Shown: positions 27,167 to 36,773 of the stretch, in pieces
Position numbering within the stretch: position 1 is the first letter of the stretch
How the letters are laid out: each line of letters opens with the position of its first letter
Source of the DNA: Robiginitomaculum sp.
Lineage (GTDB): Bacteria; Pseudomonadota; Alphaproteobacteria; Caulobacterales; Maricaulaceae
Direction of reading: 5' to 3'
Length of the DNA stretch: 54,273 nucleotides
Assembly (NCBI GenBank): GCA_021647375.1
Contig: JAKIUV010000007.1
Span: forward strand, 1 to 54,273
Notes under the pieces: generated by a model
Databases searched by the model: none
Told to the model about the DNA's origin: nothing
Seen by the model: the letters and a program-made list of their open reading frames with translations, nothing else
Position numbers and translations under genes: made by a program

Positions 27167-28274
27167 ATGGCAGCCGAACACGACCAATTAGCCAAGGATA
27201 TAGAGCAGTCAATCGCACTGCTGAGGAGGCGTCTTTGACCCCGAAGAATCCGAACGCCGCCTGGCGGAGTTGGGCGCCCTCATAGAGCGCCCAGATTTTT
27301 GGGACAATGCCAGTTCTGCCCAGTCCATGATGCGTGAACGCGGACGGCTAGAGACAGCCATAGAGCAAGTCGCGAGCCTGCAAACCGACACGGCTGACGC
27401 GCTTGAATTGGTCGAAATGGCCGAGGCGGAAGACGATGCGGATGTATTAGAAGATGCCACTAACTTGCTGATACACCTAAAGAAACAAGCCGGGCAGGCA
27501 GAAATTGAGGCCTTATTATCAGGCGAAGCGGACGGCCTTAATGCATTCGTGGAGATCCACCCCGGGGCAGGCGGTACCGAAGCTCAGGACTGGGCGCAAA
27601 TGCTTTTGCGCATGTATGTGCGCTGGGCTAATGCCCACGGCATGAAAGTTGAGGTTTTGGAGGAGCAATCAGGCGATGAAGCCGGGCTAAAATCTGCAAC
27701 TATTCTGGTTAAAGGCCCCAATGCCTTTGGCTGGCTAAAGACAGAAAGCGGCGTGCATCGCTTGGTGCGGATTTCGCCCTTTGACAGTTCTGCCCGTCGC
27801 CATACCAGTTTTGCCAGTGTCTGGGTGTTCCCGGAAATCGATGATACCATAGAAATCGAGATCAACGAAAGCGAATGCCGCGTAGATACCTACCGCGCGT
27901 CCGGTGCCGGCGGCCAGCATATCAACAAAACCGATAGCGCCGTGCGCATTACCCACGAACCCAGCGGCATTGTCGTGCAGTGCCAAAGCGACCGCTCCCA
28001 ACACAAAAACCGCGCCCGCGCATGGGATATGCTGCGCGCGCGTCTGTACGAAGCCGAGATGCAAAAACGCGAAGCCGAAGCCCAGGAAACTGCCGACAAC
28101 AAAAGCGAAATCGGTTGGGGCAGGCAAATCCGCTCCTATGTCCTGCAACCCTACCAAATGATAAAAGACCTCCGCACTGGCGTAGAAACCTCAGACATAA
28201 ACGGTGTACTAGACGGCGACCTAGACCAATTTATGGCCGCAAGTCTGGCTGCGCAAATTGGTGATAGCACCTAG
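27167..28274 (+). CDS. prfB: Peptide chain release factor 2 with +1 frameshift
   Basis: The complete protein (about 368 residues) is read from the ATG at 27167 for 23 codons, shifts +1 at the in-frame TGA at 27236-27238, and continues as DPEESERRLAELGALIE to the TAG before 28275. RF2 recognises UGA and UAA stops. The anticodon-like SPF motif is in RISPFDSSARRHT, and the catalytic GGQ is in GAGGQHINKTDS. A frame starting at 27270 would miss the first domain helix and is not the real start. It follows mrcA by 44 bp. Confidence 0.95.
27224..27239 (+). promoter_or_regulatory. Programmed +1 frameshift site of prfB
   Basis: The site reads AGGAGGCGTCTTTGAC. An internal Shine-Dalgarno (AGGAGG, 27224-27229) lies three bases before the slippery CTT codon, which is followed by TGA and C. 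This is the classical arrangement by which low RF2 levels promote slippage of tRNA-Leu from CUU to UUU. It sets up autoregulation of RF2. Confidence 0.95.
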
Positions 28275-28317
28275 GCTTGGACATAAACTCTGGCCAGATT
28301 GATTGCTTAAGGTGTCA

Positions 28318-29271
28318 CTATGCTCTGGGGTGTGCGCCTGCGTGAATTTTCATCAGGCTGGTCGCATCAACATCCGTATAGACTTGGGTGCTGGACAGGC
28401 TGGCATGGCCGAGTAATTCTTGGATGGTGCGCAGATCACCGCCGCCTGCGAGCAAATGGGTGGCAAATGAATGGCGCAAAGCATGGGGTGTCATGCTTTC
28501 AGGCAGGCCAAGAGCGCCGCGTAACACTTCAATGGTTTTTTGGACACTGCGGGCGCCAAGTGCGCCGCCGCGCACACCGCGAAACAGACTATCTTGAGGA
28601 TGCAGTATAAATGGACAAAGATCGGCATAGGTATCTACCGCTTGTTTGATAATTGACAATAACGGGATCAATCTTGCTTTGTTGCCCTTACCAAGAATGC
28701 TTATGCTGTCGTCGAGCGGTACATCAGAAACACGTAAGGATAAGGCTTCGGATATGCGCAGACCTGCGCCGTACATCAGTAAAATCACCGACATATCACG
28801 CGCCGCTATCCACGGCCTTGGATCCAAAGTATCAACGGTTTCAATCAGGTCTTGGCTGGCCTCGATGCTGATCGGTTTGGGCAGAGGTTTGTTGACCTTG
28901 GGGCCACGGATTAAATCCAAGGCGTTGTTTTTCAGGCTCCAATTGCGTTCAATATACCGAAAGAACATGCGCAAGGACGATAGATTGCGGGCGAGGGAAC
29001 TGGCGCTAAGTCCGTTCGTGCCGCGCCGTCTATGGGCAAGATAGCTGCGAAAATCTCGCACGTTAAGCGCGGCTAAATCACCCAAAGATACGGGGCGAGC
29101 GATATGTCCGGCGATGAATCTAAGAAATGTAGATATGTCCCTTTGGTATGCTTCAACAGTTTTGTCGGACAATCTTCGCTCACCCGCCAAGTGGGCGCAA
29201 AACTTGGCCAGGACTATATCCGGTGCCATTTGGGCAATGTTTTTTGTGCCTATGTGTGTGCTTGCGTTCAT
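28318..29271 (-). CDS. xerC: Tyrosine recombinase XerC
   Basis: This protein of about 317 residues has a SAM-like core-binding N-terminal domain (about residues 15-105) and a catalytic domain with Arg in YGAGLRISEAL, the HxxR box HALRHSFATHLL, a His in LGHASLSSTQ and the nucleophile Tyr in VYTDVD. It resolves chromosome dimers at dif with its partner Xer protein. The C-terminal LMKIHAGAHPRA resembles XerC rather than XerD endings. The ATG at 29271 is used; another ATG is six bases upstream at 29277. It is convergent with prfB and divergent from the coiled-coil gene. Confidence 0.88.
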   Translation of the reverse strand: MNASTHIGTKNIAQMAPDIVLAKFCAHLAGERRLSDKTVEAYQRDISTFLRFIAGHIARPVSLGDLAALNVRDFRSYLAHRRRGTNGLSASSLARNLSSLRMFFRYIERNWSLKNNALDLIRGPKVNKPLPKPISIEASQDLIETVDTLDPRPWIAARDMSVILLMYGAGLRISEALSLRVSDVPLDDSISILGKGNKARLIPLLSIIKQAVDTYADLCPFILHPQDSLFRGVRGGALGARSVQKTIEVLRGALGLPESMTPHALRHSFATHLLAGGGDLRTIQELLGHASLSSTQVYTDVDATSLMKIHAGAHPRA

Positions 29272-29295
29272 GATCAATCATTACCCTCGCGGATA

Positions 29296-29310
29296 TTAAC
29301 AAAGAATTAG
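29296..29310. promoter_or_regulatory. CtrA-like half-perfect site
   Basis: TTAA, seven bases, TTAG is seen between xerC and the coiled-coil gene. This differs by one base from the CtrA consensus TTAA-N7-TTAA. The region is AT-rich, so a chance match is quite possible. It is listed because the downstream genes include cckA, the kinase that feeds CtrA. Confidence 0.25.
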
Positions 29311-29451
29311 TAAAGATTTCCTTTGATTAACAAGTGTTGATTCGTGGCTTTGGGGTTTCTTTCAGAGCGCACAAACTAACTCGTTATTTTTGTTTGTTAT
29401 TCTTGGGGGATAACAAAATTGGATAACTCAAAATTTAAGCAGGAGCTAAAT

Positions 29452-30759
29452 GTGGGAATTTTTAATAAAACTAAGCGGAAATCAAATGTATCGGATGTTA
29501 AAATTCAATCTGTCAAACTACAAGATACCGCATTCACCAATACCAATAATCAGACCGAAACGATGGTGTCGTTAAACACCGAGCGACCAACAATTAGGGC
29601 GTCAGAACAAGTGCGAGATATTAATGCGCTAAAGCAAGACGTGTCGCGTATGGGCGATGCCTTGCGAGAAAGTATGCGCCTTAACCAAGACACAGTTGGC
29701 GAAATGCAGAAATTCGCCAACTTTTTGAAAATAGCCGAGGTTAACACAATTAACCTTGAGCGTTTGCGGCCTGAAAATATGGAACTGAAAGCTGATTTGG
29801 AAAATATGCGCAACGAACTTGCCAAGAAGCAGTTGTGGGCCAGCGAGCTTGAAAGCAAATCTCAGGCCTATAAAACTCGTTTCGAAGAAACCCACGGCGA
29901 ATTAGAACATAGTCAGACCGAACTCGCCAAAACCGTTGAAACGCTCAATGTAGAGCGCAAACATCTTAGTGAAGCCAATGATACCTTGGAAATCATCCGC
30001 GAAGAACGCCGCGAATTACGCAGTATGGTCGGAGATGTTCAAACTGAAAACACTGTATTGCAAGATACGATTGGCAGATTAACTGTAAGCGAAAATGACC
30101 TGCTGCGTCAGAAAACAGAATTGATTAAAAGGGCTGAGGTTTTATCGGCTAAAATTGAAGATGAGCGCCGGTTAAGAGAGGTCGCAACTTCTGACATTAA
30201 AAATTTACGCCTCGATTTCGCTGAACTGAAGGCAAATCATATGGAAACATTGTCCAAATTTGACAAGGCTCGCCATAATGCACAATCCAATGAAAATGCG
30301 TTGGCTGAGTTTCGCCAACGTAGCGAAGACAGAATTTTCGCACTGACATCGGCTATTGATGGCATGAAAGCTCAGCAGAAAATCAACGAAGATATGGCTC
30401 GCTACGACGAACAGGAAAAAGCCAAGTTGAAAATTGAAGCCGAACTTGAAAACCGCCGTGTCAAGGAGCTAACATCAAGGTTAGATATTCGCGCCAAGGA
30501 ACAGGAAGAAGGTCATTCTGCGCTCGCCCGCGCCAAAGCAAATTATGATCAGTTGAATACAAAATACCTTACCTTGTTGTCTGATATGGAAAGCCTGCGC
30601 AATGCACACAAATTACAATCACAAAAATTGGAAGAATACTCGTCCATTAGCGGTGTCGCCGTAGGACAAAGTTTTTTTGGCAGTAGTGAGGGCAAATCTA
30701 CGCGGACAAAATCTGTCGCACCACAGTTGAAATTGGTGAAAGACGCACCTAAGGAATAA
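29452..30759 (+). CDS. Long coiled-coil protein upstream of cckA
   Basis: This protein of about 435 residues is one I do not recognise by name. It is soluble, with no signal peptide or membrane segment. Apart from a basic start (GIFNKTKRKSNVSDVK) and a short tail, it is almost continuous heptad-rich helix from about residue 45 to 400, rich in Glu, Lys, Leu, Arg and Asn. The GTG at 29452 is preferred because AGGAG lies six bases upstream; a TTG at 29419 in the same frame has a less well-spaced site. cckA follows 109 bp downstream on the same strand. A cytoskeletal or polar scaffold role is possible but only inferred. Confidence 0.75.
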   Translation: MGIFNKTKRKSNVSDVKIQSVKLQDTAFTNTNNQTETMVSLNTERPTIRASEQVRDINALKQDVSRMGDALRESMRLNQDTVGEMQKFANFLKIAEVNTINLERLRPENMELKADLENMRNELAKKQLWASELESKSQAYKTRFEETHGELEHSQTELAKTVETLNVERKHLSEANDTLEIIREERRELRSMVGDVQTENTVLQDTIGRLTVSENDLLRQKTELIKRAEVLSAKIEDERRLREVATSDIKNLRLDFAELKANHMETLSKFDKARHNAQSNENALAEFRQRSEDRIFALTSAIDGMKAQQKINEDMARYDEQEKAKLKIEAELENRRVKELTSRLDIRAKEQEEGHSALARAKANYDQLNTKYLTLLSDMESLRNAHKLQSQKLEEYSSISGVAVGQSFFGSSEGKSTRTKSVAPQLKLVKDAPKE

Positions 30760-30868
30760 GGTAGGTATAGCATTTAAACAAATACCGCGTTCTTTGATAA
30801 TTGGGCTTGCCTTTGTGATTTTGGTTTGCGAATCTAAATTTAAACAGGTTCACAAATAGATTGGCGCA

Positions 30869-33415
30869 ATGGAGCACTTAATTCAGAATAATCTTATCGC
30901 TCATAAAGCAGACACCACAGATGTGCCCACACCAGGTTTGGTGCATAATGTTTGGTGGCTCTGGTTTTTTGCTGCCCTTGCCATTGGCGCGACACTGGTT
31001 GCTTCATGGCAGGGTAAGGCACTTGGATGGCCTGCATTCATTTTATTGGCCGGAATTTCTGTAGTGTCCATGTTGGCAATATTAACGATTTTCTTTAATC
31101 GCCAGAACCTCTCCACAGTGGTTACGCAGAATAGTACTGATGCAAATATCCTATTCGACTCCTTCCGCGTTCTACCCGTGCCCAGCCTAATCGTCCTTGG
31201 CGGCAAGCCTTTTATGGCAAATACAGCATATTTTGAATTGGCTCGCAGCTTGGGTGTTGAAGCCCTCGAAGGTGTTCCGCCGTCGGTAGAGCGTTTATTT
31301 TCCCGGCAAGAGAAATCTGCTTCTGCGGCTATTTTCCGTTTACATCATACCAATAATGCCAATGAGATAGGTGAAGAAGTTATCCGCACACTAGATACCG
31401 ATGGTGACTACCGTTCGTTTAAAGTGCGAGTATCCGCAATAAAAGATGGGCAACTTTGGCAAATTCAGGACGATATAAATGCTGAAGCCAACGACACCTC
31501 TATATTGGCACAGGCACCGATTGGTTTGTTCTCTGTCTCGACTGACGGCACGATTTTGAAAACCAATGCGGTTTTACAAGCATGGGTCGGGTTTAATGCC
31601 GAGACCGTACCAGAACATATGAAAGAGTTTATTGAAAGCCCTGGCGCATTATTGGATAGCGCACCAACACCGGGGCGTACCGTGCGCACCGATACTAGAT
31701 TGTTGACGAAAAAAGGTGTTGTTTCTCCGATCGTATTGATGGGAAGTTGGCACGAAATGGATTCTGGCGATGTTTATGCTAGCGTCGCAGTTTATGGCCA
31801 TTCAGGACTTGGTACTGGGAAAGCGGAGCAGGAGGCCGCAACAGATATAGTAGGCAGCCCCGCGCAAATTTCCGTAAGTAATCAGGCGTCTGAGAATGCC
31901 GATAACAATATGGAAACGCTCGACATACAAAATGCCCCATTCGGCATGGTTATGTTGGATAGTACTGATCTTAATTCTGCAAAAATTCTTCAGGCCAATG
32001 AAGCAATGCGGAACATGGTGGACGGCGAAATCAGCAAAACAACAAGTTTCAAATCTCTGTTCGTCGAAAATACAGCCGCTGAAGAGTTTTTCGCCGGGGG
32101 TATAAATGTTCAGGACGGCCCCGTAGATGTTAACTTGCGCGGCAAACAGGCGCGGCCAGTTGATGTGTATTTTGCCGCCCCTGATGAGGCTGGATGTACC
32201 GTTTATATTATTGATGTCACCAGCCGTAAAATGCTCGAAGACAAGCTAGGCCAGTCGCAAAAAATGCAAGCGATTGGCCAGTTAGCTGGCGGTGTTGCTC
32301 ATGATTTCAACAATCTTTTGACGGCTATTCGCCTGAATACTGACGAGTTGTTGGGGCGGCACCCTATTGGTGATCCGTCTTATCCAGAACTGCAAAAAAT
32401 CAACCAAACGGTATCGCGAGCAACTGGGTTGGTTCGAAAACTGCTGGCATTTTCGCGCAAGCAAACCTTGCGCACTGTGGTGTTGGATGTGACTAACACC
32501 CTGTCTGATTTAACGCATTTATTACAAGACGTTCTGGTTGAACGGGTTCAGCTTAAGGTCATTCACGGTCGTGGATTGTTGCCTATTCAGGCCGATAAAG
32601 GCCAGCTTGAGACCGTGTTGATGAATTTATGCGTCAATGCCCGAGATGCCATGTTGGAAAAATCTGGCGGTACGATCACGCTAAAATCGTCAAAGGTCAC
32701 CGACGAAGAGCTTAGAGAACAGGGCATAGAAATTCGCAAAAAGGGAAGCTATGTCCGCTTTGATGTTGCTGATACTGGCACGGGTATGGACAAAAAAACC
32801 CAGGACAAAATTTTCGAACCGTTCTTCACCACCAAAGCCCAAGGCAAAGGCACGGGGCTTGGTCTGGCTACGGTCTACGGTATTGTCCAGCAATCCGGTG
32901 GGCATTTACGTGTCCAAAGCGAGCTTGGTGTTGGCACAACATTCAGCGTCTATATCCCGACCGCCACAGGCGATGTGCAAACCGCACCTGCGCCCAAACC
33001 ACAAATAGCCGCTGCCCGTATCAAGCCATCTGATTTGGCAGGGCAGGGCAATATCTTGTTTGTTGAAGACGAAGCTTCTGTACGGGTCATCGCCGCCAAG
33101 ACTTTGCGTAAACGTGGCTATACTGTTGTTGAGGCCGAGGACGGAGAAATAGCTTACGAAATCCTTGAGGCTGGTGAGGAAAAATTTGATCTGATGATTT
33201 CAGATGTGGTCATGCCGGGTATGGACGGCCCAACTTTGCTCAAGAAAGGCCGGGATTTATTGGGTGGTGCGGCTATTGTATTTATCTCGGGCTATGCCGA
33301 AGAAGAATTTTCAGAGCTACTTGCAGAAGAACCAGACGTCACTTTTCTGCCAAAGCCATTCACCTTAATCCAGCTTGCGGAAAAAGTGAAAAGCGTTTTG
33401 GCCGACCCGGAGTAA
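30869..33415 (+). CDS. cckA: CckA hybrid histidine kinase
   Basis: This 848-residue protein has two N-terminal membrane segments (about residues 28-45 and 53-76), PAS-like sensory regions (about 205-310 and 350-455), a histidine kinase core with His478 in GGVAHDFNNLLTAIR, an ATPase domain (NLCVNARDAM, DTGTGMD, KGTGLGLATVYG) and a receiver domain with Asp779 in LMISDVVMPGMDGP. This is the CckA architecture. In Alphaproteobacteria CckA phosphorylates or dephosphorylates CtrA and CpdR through ChpT, under control of DivL and c-di-GMP. It sits downstream of the coiled-coil gene. Confidence 0.93.
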   Translation: MEHLIQNNLIAHKADTTDVPTPGLVHNVWWLWFFAALAIGATLVASWQGKALGWPAFILLAGISVVSMLAILTIFFNRQNLSTVVTQNSTDANILFDSFRVLPVPSLIVLGGKPFMANTAYFELARSLGVEALEGVPPSVERLFSRQEKSASAAIFRLHHTNNANEIGEEVIRTLDTDGDYRSFKVRVSAIKDGQLWQIQDDINAEANDTSILAQAPIGLFSVSTDGTILKTNAVLQAWVGFNAETVPEHMKEFIESPGALLDSAPTPGRTVRTDTRLLTKKGVVSPIVLMGSWHEMDSGDVYASVAVYGHSGLGTGKAEQEAATDIVGSPAQISVSNQASENADNNMETLDIQNAPFGMVMLDSTDLNSAKILQANEAMRNMVDGEISKTTSFKSLFVENTAAEEFFAGGINVQDGPVDVNLRGKQARPVDVYFAAPDEAGCTVYIIDVTSRKMLEDKLGQSQKMQAIGQLAGGVAHDFNNLLTAIRLNTDELLGRHPIGDPSYPELQKINQTVSRATGLVRKLLAFSRKQTLRTVVLDVTNTLSDLTHLLQDVLVERVQLKVIHGRGLLPIQADKGQLETVLMNLCVNARDAMLEKSGGTITLKSSKVTDEELREQGIEIRKKGSYVRFDVADTGTGMDKKTQDKIFEPFFTTKAQGKGTGLGLATVYGIVQQSGGHLRVQSELGVGTTFSVYIPTATGDVQTAPAPKPQIAAARIKPSDLAGQGNILFVEDEASVRVIAAKTLRKRGYTVVEAEDGEIAYEILEAGEEKFDLMISDVVMPGMDGPTLLKKGRDLLGGAAIVFISGYAEEEFSELLAEEPDVTFLPKPFTLIQLAEKVKSVLADPE

Positions 33416-33452
33416 AAAAGGGGGATATAAGTTAGCGCTTTAACCCAATCAA

Positions 33453-35336
33453 TTACCAACCGCATTTCCGGTCTTTGTTTTGCTCCTTGAGATATGTTTG
33501 CAGCGGCGCGAAATATTCTATGATTGCCGATCCGTCCATTTTAGGAGTGCCTGTGAAAGCTTCCAGGGCTTCGGGCCAGGGTTTTGAGGAACCCATACGC
33601 ATCATATCGTCAAAACGCTTGCCGACTTCTTTATTCCCGTAAATCGAACAGCGGTGCAACGGGCTTTCATTGCCAGCCATATCGCAAGCGGCTTTGTGGA
33701 ACTGAAACTGTAGGATATGGGCGAGGAAATAGCGCATATAGGGTGTATTGCCCGGAATATGGAATTTTGCACCCGGATCAAAGGCATCGGTTGGGCGCTC
33801 GGCTGGCGGTCGTACACCTTGGTAGAAATCCCGTAATTCCCACCAGCCAGAATTATATTCGGACGGGGTATATTCGCCGTTAAACACATTCCAGCGCCAT
33901 TTGTCGATCATGATACCGAAGGGCAAGAAAGCGACTTTATCAAGAGCCTGCTGCATCAGTAAATTAATATCAGCGCTCGCATCCGGTACATCCGCCGCAT
34001 CAAGCAACCCGATTTGCACCAGATAATCCGGCGTGATCGAAAGGGAGATCATATCACCAATAGCTTCGTGGAAACCGTCATTGGCACCATCTTTATAAAA
34101 TACGGGCTGGTTCTTATAGGCACGTTGATAGAAATTATGGCCAAGCTCGTGGTGAATGGTTTTGAAGTCTTCACCAGTTTTTTCGATACACATTTTGATG
34201 CGGATATCGTCTTTATCATCAATATCCCATGCGGATGCGTGACATTGTACTTCGCGGTCGGCGGGCTTGACGAAAAGCGAGCGTTCCCAAAATGTGTCGG
34301 GTAGTGGATCAAAGCCCAGACTGGTGAAGAAATTCTCACCAGCTTTAACCATTTTAAGCTCGCTGTAATCAGCTTTCTTCAAAAGTTCAGTTATATCTAC
34401 GGTCGGTGCATCGCTTTCCGGCTTGACCAAATCATAAACATTACCCCAGCTTTGCGCCCACATATTACCGAGTAAGTCAGCACGGATAGGCTGGTCGAGG
34501 GGCACGACTTTATCGCCGTACTGTTCGTTCAACTTGGCGCGTACATGACAGTGAAGATCGTCGTATAGAGGTTTCACTTGCGTCCACAAACGGTCAGCTT
34601 CTTTGGTGAAATCGTCGGCGGGCATGTCGTAGCCCGCTTTCCATAACACACCCGTATCGGCATAGCCCAGCTCTTTGGAGCCTTCATTGACGATTTCGAC
34701 CATGCGGGCATAATCTTTTTGCATGGGCGGGGAGATTGTGCGCCACCCCTCCCAAACGGCTTGTAATTCTTCGGGGTCACGTGAGGTGGCAATTATTTTG
34801 GACAATTCGCCCAAATTTAGCACTTTGCCGTTGAGCGAAAACTTACCTTCACCGTATTGTGTGTCTAAATCTGACATGATTTTTGCAAGTTCGTCAGCCG
34901 CACCGGGCTTATCCGGAGCCGGAAAATTGCTGCCGCGCTTGATGGCATCCAATTTGCGCAGCATATCGGCTGGCAGGCTTTTGAGGTCGTTAAATTTTTT
35001 GGCTTCATTTGATTGGCGGGTTGATAGCTTTGCCGCTGCGGCGTTGGCTTGGGATTCCAACCAGCCCGTGTCTGTGGTGATGAAATTTGCTTTCACCCAA
35101 CCTGCTTTGTTTTGCCTTAACAAACTAGCCTCAAGTTCCGCCGCAGATGTTTCCAAAAACTCTTTCGCGTCCTGCACGGTTGGTTCCGCAGATTTAACGT
35201 CGGCCACAACGGGGGTAGTGGTAGATACATTAGCGTGCGTGCTTTCTGGCGCTTCGGTCTTGGTGTCTGGTTGGCAGGCGGCGGTTAACAGTGCAGTTCC
35301 GGCTACAGCGAGGTATAAAAACTTTTTCATGAACAT
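33453..35336 (-). CDS. M2 family peptidyl-dipeptidase (ACE-like) lipoprotein
   Basis: This zinc metallopeptidase of about 627 residues is in the angiotensin-converting-enzyme family. It has HHELGHNFY with the HEXXH zinc site, and the downstream Glu in GANDGFHEAIGDM. The signal peptide ends in LTAAC, so it is a lipoprotein facing the periplasm or outside. It likely removes dipeptides from peptide C-termini for nutrition. The ATG at 35336 is used because AGAGAA precedes it; in-frame ATGs also lie at 35330 and 35357. It is divergent from hemH across 118 bp. A small, sporadic bacterial branch of the family is expected. Confidence 0.9.
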   Translation of the reverse strand: MFMKKFLYLAVAGTALLTAACQPDTKTEAPESTHANVSTTTPVVADVKSAEPTVQDAKEFLETSAAELEASLLRQNKAGWVKANFITTDTGWLESQANAAAAKLSTRQSNEAKKFNDLKSLPADMLRKLDAIKRGSNFPAPDKPGAADELAKIMSDLDTQYGEGKFSLNGKVLNLGELSKIIATSRDPEELQAVWEGWRTISPPMQKDYARMVEIVNEGSKELGYADTGVLWKAGYDMPADDFTKEADRLWTQVKPLYDDLHCHVRAKLNEQYGDKVVPLDQPIRADLLGNMWAQSWGNVYDLVKPESDAPTVDITELLKKADYSELKMVKAGENFFTSLGFDPLPDTFWERSLFVKPADREVQCHASAWDIDDKDDIRIKMCIEKTGEDFKTIHHELGHNFYQRAYKNQPVFYKDGANDGFHEAIGDMISLSITPDYLVQIGLLDAADVPDASADINLLMQQALDKVAFLPFGIMIDKWRWNVFNGEYTPSEYNSGWWELRDFYQGVRPPAERPTDAFDPGAKFHIPGNTPYMRYFLAHILQFQFHKAACDMAGNESPLHRCSIYGNKEVGKRFDDMMRMGSSKPWPEALEAFTGTPKMDGSAIIEYFAPLQTYLKEQNKDRKCGW

Positions 35337-35454
35337 TACTTTCTCTAAATGTGACAAAACGACGCTTTATTTATATGGAAACTATTGGTAAGGAACTGGC
35401 GGTAAACGTCAAGGGTATATGAAAATTTGACGCAGTTGTATAGAATGGTTTTTC

Positions 35455-36528
35455 GTGACAGAGCGCTACGGCATAATAATAGCAAATCTTGGTTCGCCCG
35501 CCGCGCCGACACCAAAGGCATTGCGCAAATATTTGGCGCAGTTTTTGACGGACAGGCGGGTGATTGAATTACACCCGTTATTGTGGCGGCCAATTTTACA
35601 CGGTATTATTTTGCGCACGCGTCCGGCTCGTTCTGCCCAAGCTTACCAGAAAATTTGGGGACGCGATGACAATGGCGCATTTTCACCAGAAGCACCCTTG
35701 GTGGAAATCACCCGCGCACAGGCAGATAAATTACAAGCCGCCCTTCCGGATGATGTGTATGTAGAGCCTGCTATGCGCTACGGTCAGCCGTCTATAGAAC
35801 TGGCGTTAGCTAAATTGGAGGACAAAGGGTGCAAGAAAATTGGCGTACTCCCACTTTACCCGCAATATGCTGGTGCGACCGTGGCCACGGTTTACGACGA
35901 ATTGTCCCGGATAATTCGTAAACGGGCGGATTTACCCGCCATCAGGTTTCTGCGTGATTATCATGATAATCCGGCGTATATAGAGGCGGTTACCCAAAGC
36001 ATGCGGCAACATTTACGCGGTCTTGACTGGCAGCCGGATCATATTTTGGTTTCGTTCCACGGACTGCCTGTATCTAACGTTGAGAAAGGTGACCCATATG
36101 AGAAAGAATGTCGCCGTACTTATGGCCTTTTGTGTACTGAGCTTGCAGATATAAAAATCGAAAAACAAATTACTTTCCAGTCCCGTTTTGGCCCCAAGGA
36201 GTGGTTGCAGCCCTATACGTTGGCTACGTTGCAAGCACTGGCAGCACAGGGCAAAAAGAAAGTCCTTATCATTACGCCGGGTTTTTCTGCGGACAGTCTT
36301 GAAACTCTGGAAGAGTTGTCTATCCAGGCTCGGCAGGCGTTTATAGAGGCGGGTGGTGAAGTATTATCATTGGTGCCGTGTCTAAATGACCAAAATATTC
36401 ATATCGATGCTTTAGCAACAATCACCAAACAGCATTTACTCAGCGGTTGGCAAACTTCGGCAGATACGGACAATAAAATTAATGTTATTTTTCAGGCAAG
36501 TAGCCAATTAACAAGCGGGTTTATGTAG
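35455..36528 (+). CDS. hemH: Ferrochelatase
   Basis: This 357-residue protein inserts ferrous iron into protoporphyrin IX, the last step of haem synthesis. Family features are IIIANLGSPAAPTPKALRKY, the metal-site His in ILVSFHGLPVSNVEKGDPYE, FQSRFGPKEWLQPYT and LIITPGFSADSLETLEEL. Translation starts at GTG. It is divergent from the M2 peptidase gene, and a 245-bp gap follows before the MarR gene. Confidence 0.93.
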   Translation: MTERYGIIIANLGSPAAPTPKALRKYLAQFLTDRRVIELHPLLWRPILHGIILRTRPARSAQAYQKIWGRDDNGAFSPEAPLVEITRAQADKLQAALPDDVYVEPAMRYGQPSIELALAKLEDKGCKKIGVLPLYPQYAGATVATVYDELSRIIRKRADLPAIRFLRDYHDNPAYIEAVTQSMRQHLRGLDWQPDHILVSFHGLPVSNVEKGDPYEKECRRTYGLLCTELADIKIEKQITFQSRFGPKEWLQPYTLATLQALAAQGKKKVLIITPGFSADSLETLEELSIQARQAFIEAGGEVLSLVPCLNDQNIHIDALATITKQHLLSGWQTSADTDNKINVIFQASSQLTSGFM

Positions 36529-36773
36529 CCCCCAAAGACGTTTATTTTATTGATAATAACACCCCACAAAATGATAACCCAAAACAAAAACAGTGGCGGA
36601 TTGTCCGGTTGATGTGGGGCAACGTTTCAACCCGCCTGTCATACCATTCGTATAACATGTCCATTATGTACCGAGTTTATTTATTTGTGGAGTAAAACTT
36701 TGCTCAGAGTGCCAAATAAGTAATATTACCCTTAACAAACTGTATCTGCTTTGATCTTTACAAACAAAAACTG
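36529..36773. other. 245-bp non-coding gap, no feature recognised
   Basis: This AT-rich gap lies between hemH and the convergent MarR gene. I found no strong terminator stem, tRNA or conserved ORF. A 27-codon frame (36612-36695) has no ribosome-binding site and looks spurious. Confidence 0.5.

Noticed and set aside
27270..28274. prfB annotated from the in-frame ATG at 27270
   Set aside because: The upstream ATG at 27167 and the frameshift cassette restore the full RF2 N-terminus, so the shorter form is an artefact.
36612..36695. 27-codon ORF between hemH and the MarR gene
   Set aside because: No ribosome-binding site, no recognisable composition, and it lies in a generally featureless gap.
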